A DNA stretch of 64,000 nucleotides from an uncultured Clostridia bacterium (GTDB lineage Bacteria; Bacillota; Clostridia; TANB77; CAG-508), in NCBI GenBank assembly GCA_934178475.1, contig CAKPQH010000001.1, positions 124,001 to 188,000 of the forward strand, given 5' to 3'. Numbering within the stretch: the first letter of the stretch is position 1; the number at the start of each line of letters is the position of its first letter. The notes beneath the pieces are model-generated. The model searched no databases. It was given only the letters and a program-made list of their open reading frames with translations, and was not told where the DNA came from. The translations under genes were made by a program, and so were the position numbers. This document shows, one piece after another, positions 15,752 to 24,522 of this stretch.

Positions 15752-18142
15752 TTATTCTCTTTCTACATTTTCATTAGTTTTTGATTGCATTCTTTCTTTT
15801 TGTAATTGTACTATTTTATTTTTCTGGTCATTTATAGCATCAGTTCTTGTTGTTTCTTCTGTAGATTTTATTGCACTGTCTAACAAATCACAACTTCTCT
15901 CTTCTACAAAATTTTCATCTAATGTTTCTGGATTCTCTATTGAATTTATAATTTTTTTAGTTTTGCCTGAAGTCAAATCTATTTCTCTATTTTTATTTAA
16001 TGTTTTTTCATCTAACAATTTATTAACTTTTTGTATTAATTCTTTATTTTCTGATTTTTGTTGTAACAACTCTAATGATATTTTTTCTTCTTCTGTCAAA
16101 ATTTCCTTATCAGATAGAATTTCTACAATTTCATCTTGATATCCCTCTATCCCCTTTACTAATGAAGGCGTAATCATTCCTTTTCCTAACATATATTCAA
16201 GATTCTGTTGCATATTTGGTATTCTTACAATATCAATTCCCATATCTGCTGCTTTTTTAATTAATTCTTCACTTGGATATTCATTTTCAAAAAGTGCAAT
16301 TGCTTTTGGTTTTATTTTTATAAAATTGCCCTCCTTGTCAAAACCACTCATATAATAAACAGACTCTGTATTTAAGTGTAATTGATCATATGTGTTTTCA
16401 CCAGCAGATAAAGAAGTATTTTCAGCAGTTCTAAAATTAGATTTTTTCATAAGTGCTTTATCCGGTATATTATACTCGCCAAAGTTAAATTTACTACCTA
16501 TGTTTGTGTGAGAACTAAATATCATTAAATCCTCTGGAATTTCGTCAAAAACATATGTTACTGCATTTGGTAAACCATATACATTATAATTTCCTTCCGT
16601 TAATACCGACATACAAATATGTTCATTATTTCTTTTAGCTTGTTCATTCAAATCAGTATTAAGACTTTGTTGAGAAACTAATATTGTAAATTTTCCTTGT
16701 AATTTTTTTATATCATCACTTTCTTCATTAAGAGAATATTCACATTCTGAATTAAATTCTTTTCCATATTCACTAATTATATTTGAAAATTTAGAATAAA
16801 AATCTTCTCTAACACTTGTCAATGTTGATCTTCCAGAAGTCAATTCATTATAATTCCTTTTACTTATATTTTGAGCAAAATTGATAAGTTGTTTGTCATC
16901 TAATGTATCAACAAAATCAATCAATTCATTTACAACTTTATATGTATCTGGATTAGCATTATTCGCTTTAAATACTTTGTCAATATCATGTCCTTTTAAA
17001 AAAAAATATTTAATATCTTCAAACTCTGCACTTGAAAATCCTGTAATATTTTTTACAATGACATCTCTACAACAACCTTCTTGTATTTGTTGCTGTTGCC
17101 TATTATATATTGTTTCTGGATATCTTTCTAATTCTTCTAAAGATTTTATTTGTGGTATTGTATCATTACTTCTATCTTTAATATATTCTTTTAATAAATA
17201 TAATTTTTCTTCTTTTTCTGTAGTTTCTAGGTCTAATACCTGTGATACTATTTCTCTATCATCTGAAAACTCTTTAATAGAATCAGAAATTTCTGCAACA
17301 ACATGCTGATTTTTTGAAAACTTCTCATTTCTAAAATTTCTATATTTGTCAAATAAATCATCTTTAGAAATATCTGATAACTCTTTACCCAATGTATCTG
17401 GGAACATATTATATACATATTGTCGTTTCATAATCTCTATAAATTCGCTTTTTTCTTCTGGTGCAATAGTTTGCAATAATTCTTGTGATTTCTCAAGATT
17501 TACTTTTGACAAATCAATCATAATTGCTTTCCAATCATCTTTTGATAACAAATTCTCATTTTTAAGTATTATATTAGAAATACTTTTATCAATAGTCACA
17601 TCATTATTTTCTTTATTATCATCACTCAATAAATAATCTGTTATAATTTGTTTCATTTCTTTATTATTCAAGATTAAAGGTAAACAATCTACACTAGATT
17701 CCATGTCTATCTTTCCGAACACTTCTTCTTTTTGTTGTAATGATAAAGAACTATTTTTAATTGGAATTGAATTTAATATTTTTTTCGTTACATCTAGTTT
17801 TCCATCAATAATTTCATTATATAGTTTTTTTTCTAATTCTTGCCTGCTGTCCATACTTAACCTTGAAAAAATATTTGAATCGACACTACTAAGGTCATTT
17901 CTTAGCAACTCTATAATTTTTTCTTCTGTAAATTGCACATATTGTGGATATTTTTTTACAAATCCTATTTTATCATTTAATTTATCAAATGTTTTATTTA
18001 TTTTTTCTTTAGAAGAATTTTTATTTTCAATTATTTTTACAAGCGAACTTTCAACTCTTTCTTGAATTATTCCTTCTATTTTATCTCTTAATTTCATAGT
18101 ACTCTCCATCACACCTTTTTGTATTTTATTATTTATACTCAT
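15752..18142 (-). CDS. Large unrecognised 796-residue protein with shared C-terminal tail
   Basis: This is the largest gene of the cluster, and I cannot name its family. The first ~450 residues are helical and charged, with no signal peptide or membrane segment. Residues ~510-690 form a more compact region: 'HICMSVLTEGNYNVYG', 'TYVFDEIPEDLMIFSSHTNI', 'KPKAIALFENEYPSEEL', 'AADMGIDIVRIPN', which reads like an alpha/beta enzyme or ligand-binding domain. A helical stretch follows, then the tail 'STEETTRTDAINDQKNK' shared with the split gene downstream. The first start has a weak ribosome site; ATGs 11 and 15 codons later are alternatives. It follows the first cluster gene by one base. Confidence 0.7.
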   Translation of the reverse strand: MSINNKIQKGVMESTMKLRDKIEGIIQERVESSLVKIIENKNSSKEKINKTFDKLNDKIGFVKKYPQYVQFTEEKIIELLRNDLSSVDSNIFSRLSMDSRQELEKKLYNEIIDGKLDVTKKILNSIPIKNSSLSLQQKEEVFGKIDMESSVDCLPLILNNKEMKQIITDYLLSDDNKENNDVTIDKSISNIILKNENLLSKDDWKAIMIDLSKVNLEKSQELLQTIAPEEKSEFIEIMKRQYVYNMFPDTLGKELSDISKDDLFDKYRNFRNEKFSKNQHVVAEISDSIKEFSDDREIVSQVLDLETTEKEEKLYLLKEYIKDRSNDTIPQIKSLEELERYPETIYNRQQQQIQEGCCRDVIVKNITGFSSAEFEDIKYFFLKGHDIDKVFKANNANPDTYKVVNELIDFVDTLDDKQLINFAQNISKRNYNELTSGRSTLTSVREDFYSKFSNIISEYGKEFNSECEYSLNEESDDIKKLQGKFTILVSQQSLNTDLNEQAKRNNEHICMSVLTEGNYNVYGLPNAVTYVFDEIPEDLMIFSSHTNIGSKFNFGEYNIPDKALMKKSNFRTAENTSLSAGENTYDQLHLNTESVYYMSGFDKEGNFIKIKPKAIALFENEYPSEELIKKAADMGIDIVRIPNMQQNLEYMLGKGMITPSLVKGIEGYQDEIVEILSDKEILTEEEKISLELLQQKSENKELIQKVNKLLDEKTLNKNREIDLTSGKTKKIINSIENPETLDENFVEERSCDLLDSAIKSTEETTRTDAINDQKNKIVQLQKERMQSKTNENVERE
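15790..15889 (-). repeat. Tail-coding repeat, copy 2
   Basis: This is the partner of 12188-12287, at about 89% nucleotide identity. It encodes 'SAIKSTEETTRTDAINDQKN' plus 'KIVQLQKE', close to the C terminus of the 796-residue protein. Confidence 0.75.
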
Positions 18143-18143
18143 C

Positions 18144-18740
18144 TTATACTATTATCTCATTATTTAGTGCTTTTAAAGAACTTTCATTTAGTTCATATTG
18201 TTTCTTATTAAATATCATGTCTGAATAATAATCATCATTTACTATGAGTAAATATACTTCATCATCTTTTTTAAACTTAGAATAAACACCTATTCCTAAG
18301 TTCAACTCATTTATAGAATCATTCATTTCTACTTGAATGTAATATTCTCTATCATGTTGTATATTTAAACCTGAAATTTCTCTTTCAAGATTTGTTGTTT
18401 GATTATCTTCGATACGAAATCCCAGAATTTTACCTTCAACAATTTTTACTTTGGCATTTTCTCTTATAGTATTATTCAAACGACTTGACTTACTTAATAA
18501 TACTTTTTTAATTCTAAAAATTACTGCTATTGCAAATATTACAAACACACTTATTGGTTTTAAAAAATATATCATTGTATCAAATCCAGATAATTTCCAC
18601 GTAATAAATAATGCTAATATGCAAATAATTATTATAAACACTAATATTATGTTGAAAAATCCTAATATGCACCCTGTACCCCTTTTATTTGTTTTATTAT
18701 GCTTTTTTATAACTTCTTTTATATCAATTTGTTGTTTCAA
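18144..18740 (-). CDS. Unrecognised two-helix membrane protein, first gene of cluster
   Basis: 198 residues, starting at TTG with AGGAGAG nine bases upstream; the nearby ATG is out of frame and stops at once. Two transmembrane segments (about 25-48 and 57-77) are followed by a basic stretch and a ~110-residue cytoplasmic domain. That domain has a beta pattern ('VKIVEGKILGFRIED', 'REYYIQVEMNDS', 'DEVYLLIVNDDYY'). This looks like an OB- or SH3-like strand arrangement but is not assignable by eye. It opens the transcription unit that runs to 11667. The T/A-rich 400 bases upstream hold no other gene. Confidence 0.65.
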   Translation of the reverse strand: MKQQIDIKEVIKKHNKTNKRGTGCILGFFNIILVFIIIICILALFITWKLSGFDTMIYFLKPISVFVIFAIAVIFRIKKVLLSKSSRLNNTIRENAKVKIVEGKILGFRIEDNQTTNLEREISGLNIQHDREYYIQVEMNDSINELNLGIGVYSKFKKDDEVYLLIVNDDYYSDMIFNKKQYELNESSLKALNNEIIV

Positions 18741-19071
18741 TATACATCTCTCCTATATTTTTTATTATCCATGTTTTTGACTATTTTTTTTATTTTATCA
18801 TAAAGTTTTAAAAAAACAAATAATTTTTGTTAAAATATAATATAAGTTTTTAGTACATTTTATACTTATTTATATTTTATAGTTTTTTCCTCTATCTATT
18901 TATTTTACTATAAATTCAGCTCATTCTTCTATTAGTCTGTTATTATATTCTTAATTCATTTATTATGATTCATCACATTACTTTTCCAATATGCTTAAAT
19001 ATAATTAGTTTTACAATTTCTATATTTGACTTCCACCAATTATTTTTTCACTTATCTATCACAAATAAAAA

Positions 19072-19102
19072 GAATGAACCCCATGAAATATAGAGTTCAT
19101 TC
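19072..19102 (-). terminator. Terminator of the vWA surface protein gene
   Basis: GAATGAAC (19072-19079) pairs with GTTCATTC (19095-19102), followed on the minus strand by TTTTTATTTG. The remaining A/T-rich sequence from 18780 to 19070 shows nothing I can call. Confidence 0.75.
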
Positions 19103-19140
19103 AAAAGTCAACTAATTCATAATCAAAAATATATTTTTAC

Positions 19141-21588
19141 TTATCTTCCATTCTTTTTAACTTTATTTTTTAATCTACTAACATTCAATAAAGCTATTAT
19201 AAGAACTACTATTGTCAAATATAAATATGCTACATTTTCTTTAGTTCCTGTAGGTGGAATAACTTTAACTAAGTTTGTTGATGACGCAAAATCTGTTTCT
19301 TCTGTATTCGCATTTCCAGGAAACTCTCCAAGAAACTTGTTTTTACTTGCACTTAGATATTGCATTCTTCTACCACTATTATTACTATACTTTAATACCT
19401 CTGTCATTGCATCATATGTCGAATCTTCAACATCTGTAGATATCAATTTGCTTATCATAAATTTCATTACAGCTTTTTCTCCTGGTTTAATATAAAAGCC
19501 TTCTTTAGATTCAATAACTGCTAAATCATTATAGCTAAAATCTGCACTTACCAAGCCATTGGCTTTTAACTCTTCTTTATTTACACTTTTAACTGTATAT
19601 TTAGGTTCTTCTGGCTTTCCAGTAACATATGATAATTTATTATTATAACTAAATCCTTTTGGTAAATAAACTATCATTGATAAACTTTTACATGGTATTG
19701 ACGAATAATTATTTACTTCCACTGTATATTCAATATCAACTCGCGAACCATAAATAAGAGTTGGATCTAATTCTGCCATAAGAGAAATCGTTTTATCTTC
19801 CATTTCAACAGTTTTTAAAACCTGTAAGTTAGAAGCCGTAACTCTAAGTCCAGTTGCTGTCATATTAGGAACTAAATTAAAATATCCTCTATTATTTAAA
19901 ACAATATTTTGATTTTCATATATAGTTTCAATAAATACATGATGTTCTGTATATTCATATGACACTTTTTTTACATTTCCATTATCATTTTCTTCATAAT
20001 AATCAGTTCTTGTAACATCATAATTCTGTCCTTTAGGAGTCATCTTATAAGTATCACTTATTGCAATCATATATGCATTTTCGCATATCTTCTTTACTTT
20101 CTCCTTAAACTCATTCCAGTTGTTAACATTTACATCCATATCAATAGCTCTAAAATATTCTGTATTATTGTAATAAAGTTCTGAATAAAGATCATTTAAT
20201 TCTTTTCTTCTCTCTTGATTTTCTTCTCCATACAATGAATATGTATCTTCTCCCATTTCTGTACCAGACTCATTCGTTTGTATATTCTCTAAAATATATT
20301 TTTTAAAGTTTCCATTTATTTTATATAATATAGTTTTTATATCTTTTTCTAAATAAAACTCTGAGCATGTACCATCAAATATGTTCTTTACAAAGCTATC
20401 TTCTGTATCATTATCATTAGATATACATACACCATAAATATTGACACCTTTATTTTCAACATAATCTTTTATAGCGTTTCTTGTATTTTTTCCTATCTCA
20501 ATTAACTTATTATATGTATCATCTTCACTTTCATCATAATAAACTTCCGTATTTCCAAACTTTGTTGGAATACCATCTGTCAACACCATTATATATCTAT
20601 TAGAGTTTTCTGTATTATTACTAAATGAAGTATATGCTTTTTGTATAGCTGCATTTACGTCAGTATTTGGTGTATACCAATTATTATCATTTATCTCATC
20701 TAAAGCTTTTTCTAAAACACTTGCATTATCTGTAAGCGATACAGCTCTATAGCAAGTACCAGAGAAAGCAACAATTCCAATATAGATATTCTTCTTTCCG
20801 TCCAATAAAGATTCAATCATTTCCTTTGCCGCATCAATCTCAGCTTGAAGCATAGTTTTTTGTACTCCATTAATCTCAACTGTACTATTTCTCATACTTG
20901 TAGAACAGTCTATTGCAAGGAATATTTGTGCACATCCTGCACCACAAGTTTTTATTATTCTATCTATAGAATATGTTTGAGCTACATAAGAAGTGCTTCC
21001 TCTTCCTCCTAAACTTTCTACTAAGTAATCTTGTCCATTATATTTCACACTATTTTTAAAAACATTAACTGCTTTTTGACTATATGGTATACTGTCCCAG
21101 TAAGGCAAATATTTATTATTTATTAAGCCATAGGTAAATTTAACTTTATAATTTCCTGGAGAAACATTCTTAAATTCATAATATCCATCATCATTTGTAT
21201 ATACTGTTCTCAAAGGAGAACCATTTATCAAATCATCTGATTCATTATAAAGTTCTACTTTTATATCTTTAATAGCTTTTGTATCAATACCAGAGCTATC
21301 TTTTCCTGCAGTTCCACTCTTTATACCTAAATCTTCATATGCATTTCCTGTTACTCCAGTATAATAAGGTTCTGCTATAGTTATATCTCCATGTTCTTGT
21401 ACTAATGAAGGTGTAAACGTTCCTCCTCCAGAATCATCACTAGGTGTAGGTGGTGGTGGTTTAGGTCCACTTTCACTTTGTGCTCCTGAAACTAAGTCAG
21501 ATATACTTGCAATAGATACATTGGATATATTAAAAATTATAATTATTGACATTAAAATAACTAATATCATATTAAAAATCTTTTTCAT
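19141..21588 (-). CDS. Cell-wall-anchored von Willebrand factor A domain protein
   Basis: An 815-residue exported surface protein. A signal peptide (residues 1-27) is followed by a Pro/Gly linker ('PKPPPPTPSDDSGGG'). A Cna-B/SdrD-like beta domain comes next (~105-155: 'VELYNESDD...TNDDGYYEFKNVSPGNYKVKF'). The vWA domain has the metal site D-x-S-x-S at 227-231 ('LAIDCSTSMRN') and 'MVLTDGIPT'. Further Ig-like repeat regions follow. The C terminus carries IPPTG (777-781), a hydrophobic helix and a KNKVKKNGR tail, a sortase-type signal close to LPXTG. Such proteins act as adhesins or pilus tips. No sortase gene lies nearby. It is a monocistronic gene. Confidence 0.88.
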   Translation of the reverse strand: MKKIFNMILVILMSIIIIFNISNVSIASISDLVSGAQSESGPKPPPPTPSDDSGGGTFTPSLVQEHGDITIAEPYYTGVTGNAYEDLGIKSGTAGKDSSGIDTKAIKDIKVELYNESDDLINGSPLRTVYTNDDGYYEFKNVSPGNYKVKFTYGLINNKYLPYWDSIPYSQKAVNVFKNSVKYNGQDYLVESLGGRGSTSYVAQTYSIDRIIKTCGAGCAQIFLAIDCSTSMRNSTVEINGVQKTMLQAEIDAAKEMIESLLDGKKNIYIGIVAFSGTCYRAVSLTDNASVLEKALDEINDNNWYTPNTDVNAAIQKAYTSFSNNTENSNRYIMVLTDGIPTKFGNTEVYYDESEDDTYNKLIEIGKNTRNAIKDYVENKGVNIYGVCISNDNDTEDSFVKNIFDGTCSEFYLEKDIKTILYKINGNFKKYILENIQTNESGTEMGEDTYSLYGEENQERRKELNDLYSELYYNNTEYFRAIDMDVNVNNWNEFKEKVKKICENAYMIAISDTYKMTPKGQNYDVTRTDYYEENDNGNVKKVSYEYTEHHVFIETIYENQNIVLNNRGYFNLVPNMTATGLRVTASNLQVLKTVEMEDKTISLMAELDPTLIYGSRVDIEYTVEVNNYSSIPCKSLSMIVYLPKGFSYNNKLSYVTGKPEEPKYTVKSVNKEELKANGLVSADFSYNDLAVIESKEGFYIKPGEKAVMKFMISKLISTDVEDSTYDAMTEVLKYSNNSGRRMQYLSASKNKFLGEFPGNANTEETDFASSTNLVKVIPPTGTKENVAYLYLTIVVLIIALLNVSRLKNKVKKNGR

Positions 21589-21630
21589 AGATATCCTCCT
21601 ATCTTTCTAAAATCTACCATTCTCTTCTAC

Positions 21631-21659
21631 ATTATACCATAAAAATTCAAAAAAAGCAA
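21631..21659 (-). promoter_or_regulatory. Predicted promoter of the vWA surface protein
   Basis: On the minus strand, TTGCTT (21654-21659), 17 bases, then TATAAT (21631-21636) with TGG before it (extended -10). It overlaps the T-tract side of the aminopeptidase terminator. Confidence 0.65.
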
Positions 21660-21660
21660 T

Positions 21661-21684
21661 AAAGTGCTGGCTCTCCAACACTTT
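21661..21684 (-). terminator. Terminator of the M18 aminopeptidase gene
   Basis: AAAGTGCTGG (21661-21670) pairs with CCAACACTTT (21675-21684) with one G-U pair and a 4-base loop. Seven Ts follow shortly after on the minus strand. Confidence 0.8.
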
Positions 21685-21693
21685 ACAACAATA

Positions 21694-23091
21694 TTATCTA
21701 TTCCAAAAAGCTTTATAAGTTTTATACGCATTATAAATATCAAATTTACTTGTAACTTCATATGGTGCATGCATTGATAATACTCCAACACCACAATCTA
21801 TAACATCTACTCCCTTATTAGCTAATATATAAGCAATAGTTCCTCCACCACCTATATCAACTTTTCCAAGTTCTGTTATTTGATAACTAATTCCATTATC
21901 TTCTAATAATTTTCTAACCCAAGCTACATATTCTGCATTTGCATCAGAAGCTCCTGATTTACCTCTTGCTCCTGTATATTTATTTAAAGTAATTCCTCTA
22001 CCTAACATTCCAGCATTGTCTTTATCTGAAACAGAAGCATATAATGGATCATATCCTGCATCAACATCAGAAGAAAGCATCTTTGAATAACAAAATACTT
22101 TATCTAGTAAATTTACTCTATTTTCTCCTGTCTTATTTAATAATTCAGAAACGAAATAATCAAATACATGTGATTCCATACCAGTATTTCCCATACTTCC
22201 AATTTCTTCTTTATCAGATAAAATACATACAGCAGTAGTTTTTACATTTTCAAGTTCCATCATAGCTTGAAGTGAAGTATATGCACATATTTTATCATCT
22301 TGACCATATGCAGCAACCAATCCCTCATCAAATCCAAGCGATCTTGCTTTAAAAGCAGGTATAACTTCTAACTCAGCACTTAAGAAATCTGCTTCTGTAA
22401 TTTTGTACTTTTTATTTAAAATATTTAAAATATTTAGTTTTACTTTTTGTCCTTCTTCATCTCCACTATATGGAATACTTCCAATTAATAAATCTAAATT
22501 TTCTCCTTCAACACCATTTTTTAATTTTTTCTCCATTTGATCTTGTGCTAAATGAGGTAATAAATCTGTTATTGTAAATATAGGATCTTTTTCATCTTCA
22601 CCAATATTAATAACTACTTTTTTACCATCTGTTTTAACTATAACTCCATGTATAGCAAGTGGAATTGTAGTCCATTGATATTTTTTTATTCCACCGTAAT
22701 AATGAGTATTAAAATATGCAAATCCATCTGATTCATATAATGGATTAGGTTTCAAATCTAGTCTTGGTGAATCAATATGTGAACCTACTATTTGTATACC
22801 TTTTTCTAATTTTTCAGTACCAATAACTGCCAAATACATACTTTTATCTCTATTTATATAATAAACTTTATCTCCAGGATTTAGCTTAGATAAATCTTCT
22901 ATATCCATAAAACCATTTTCTTCAGCCTTCTTTTTAGCTTCAACAACAAACTCTCTTTCAGTTTTAGCTTTATTCAAAAACTTCATATAGTCATTACAAA
23001 AATTAAAGATTTCTTCTTTTTCTCTTTCTTCTATGCCATCCCAACCTATCTTTTTTTCATTAAATAGCTTCTCTTTTAAACTTTTTTCCAT
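21694..23091 (-). CDS. M18-family aminopeptidase
   Basis: A 465-residue cytoplasmic zinc aminopeptidase (aspartyl/leucine aminopeptidase group), which trims N-terminal residues from peptides. The family's metal site is seen as 'GSHIDSPRLDLKP' (His/Asp), 'AAYGQDDKICAYTSLQAM' (bridging Asp), 'LSDKEEIGSMG' (catalytic and ligand Glu) and a final 'LSMHAPYEVTSK' (His). The length is normal for the bacterial ApeA-like branch. AGGAGG lies before the ATG, and a TGATATAAT extended -10 sequence is visible near 23119-23127. It stands alone between terminators, with purB upstream. Confidence 0.95.
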   Translation of the reverse strand: MEKSLKEKLFNEKKIGWDGIEEREKEEIFNFCNDYMKFLNKAKTEREFVVEAKKKAEENGFMDIEDLSKLNPGDKVYYINRDKSMYLAVIGTEKLEKGIQIVGSHIDSPRLDLKPNPLYESDGFAYFNTHYYGGIKKYQWTTIPLAIHGVIVKTDGKKVVINIGEDEKDPIFTITDLLPHLAQDQMEKKLKNGVEGENLDLLIGSIPYSGDEEGQKVKLNILNILNKKYKITEADFLSAELEVIPAFKARSLGFDEGLVAAYGQDDKICAYTSLQAMMELENVKTTAVCILSDKEEIGSMGNTGMESHVFDYFVSELLNKTGENRVNLLDKVFCYSKMLSSDVDAGYDPLYASVSDKDNAGMLGRGITLNKYTGARGKSGASDANAEYVAWVRKLLEDNGISYQITELGKVDIGGGGTIAYILANKGVDVIDCGVGVLSMHAPYEVTSKFDIYNAYKTYKAFWNR

Positions 23092-23165
23092 AGTATTCCT
23101 CCTTCATCATTTTATAAAATTATATCACTCTAAAAATTATTTTACCATACTTTTACATTTTTATT

Positions 23166-24518
23166 CTAAAAAATCTTATTAGCTAAACCAATATAATTTT
23201 CTGGAGTAAGTTTTAATAACATTTCTTTGTCTTCTTTATTTATCTCTAATCTAGAAATAAACTTTCTAAACTCTTCTAATGATACCCTTTTTCCTCTTGT
23301 AAGTTCCTTTAACATTTCATATCCATTTGCTACTCCATTTTTTCTAAGAACTGTTTGTATTGCTTCTGATATAACCTCAGGGTTATTTTTTAAATCTTCT
23401 TCTAATTCTTGAATATTTGCCTCTATTTTTTCTGTTGCCTTCATTGTTTGCTTTGCTGAAATTATACTATGAGCAAAACTCACGCCTATATTTCTTAACA
23501 TTGATGAATCACTTAAATCTCTCTGCATTCTCGAAACTTGTAAATTACTTGTAAAATTATCAAAAATACAATTAGCCATTCGGATATTAGCCATAGAATT
23601 TTCATGGTTAATAGGATTTACTTTATGTGGCATAACAGATGAACCCACTTCTCCTTTTACAACTTTCTGTTTGAAGTATCCTTTACTTATATATATCCAC
23701 ATATCACTATTATAATCCATAGTTACATTATTAAATAATTTAAGAAAACCAAACAATACACATATAATATCATGTGATTCTATTTGAGTAGTTAAAGGAT
23801 TATATTCTAATCCTAATTCTTCAACAAATTCTTTTGTAAAATTCACCCAATCTATGTTAGGATAACTCACGATATGAGCATTATAATTACCAACTGCACC
23901 ACTAAACTTACCTCTTAATTTAACTTCTTTAATATATTTTAATATACTATTCCATCTATAAACAAAAACCTCTAATTCTTTTCCCACTGTAGTTGGTGTT
24001 GCTGACTGCCCATGTGTATGTGAAAGCATAGGAATATTTCTATATTCATTTGCCTTTTCATGTACCAAATCTATCATTTTTTCCATATTTGGAATCATAA
24101 CATTATTTAATAATCCATTAATCATTATACCATATGCTAAATTATTAATATCTTCAGATGTACATGTTAAATGAATCAAATTATTATATTTTGAAAGTTC
24201 ATTTTCCTCTAATTTGTCTCTTAAATAATACTCTACTGCCTTAACATCATGTTTTGTTATTTTTTCTATTTTCTTTACCTTTTGAGCTTCTATAACATCA
24301 AATTTATTATTAATATTTTCCAATTTATCAATAACTTTTTTTTCAACTTTATCATCTATAAATTTTCCACTCAATAATAATTTTTCCAACCATTTTATTT
24401 CTACAAAAACTCTATTTTTTATTAACGAATATTCACTAAAATATTCACTTATCTCTTCTACTTCATACCTATATCTACCATCAATTGGCGAAATTGCTTC
24501 TAATGTTTCTAAATTCAT
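23166..24518 (-). CDS. purB: Adenylosuccinate lyase PurB
   Basis: PurB performs the fumarate-releasing steps of purine synthesis: SAICAR to AICAR, and adenylosuccinate to AMP. The 450-residue protein starts 'LEAISPIDGRYRYEVEE', has 'LSHTHGQSATPTTVGKE' with the catalytic His, and carries the fumarase-superfamily signature 'SSVMPHKVNPINHEN' (flexible catalytic Ser loop). The length and start fit the E. coli-type branch more than the shorter Bacillus type. It begins 4 bases after the purA stop and uses a GAGGGG site inside the end of purA, so the two AMP-branch enzymes are co-expressed. Confidence 0.97.
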   Translation of the reverse strand: MNLETLEAISPIDGRYRYEVEEISEYFSEYSLIKNRVFVEIKWLEKLLLSGKFIDDKVEKKVIDKLENINNKFDVIEAQKVKKIEKITKHDVKAVEYYLRDKLEENELSKYNNLIHLTCTSEDINNLAYGIMINGLLNNVMIPNMEKMIDLVHEKANEYRNIPMLSHTHGQSATPTTVGKELEVFVYRWNSILKYIKEVKLRGKFSGAVGNYNAHIVSYPNIDWVNFTKEFVEELGLEYNPLTTQIESHDIICVLFGFLKLFNNVTMDYNSDMWIYISKGYFKQKVVKGEVGSSVMPHKVNPINHENSMANIRMANCIFDNFTSNLQVSRMQRDLSDSSMLRNIGVSFAHSIISAKQTMKATEKIEANIQELEEDLKNNPEVISEAIQTVLRKNGVANGYEMLKELTRGKRVSLEEFRKFISRLEINKEDKEMLLKLTPENYIGLANKIF

Positions 24519-24522
24519 TTAC

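Noticed and set aside
11667..18740. Prophage fragment
   Set aside because: No capsid, tail, terminase, lysis or integrase-like protein was recognised, and base composition matches the surroundings.
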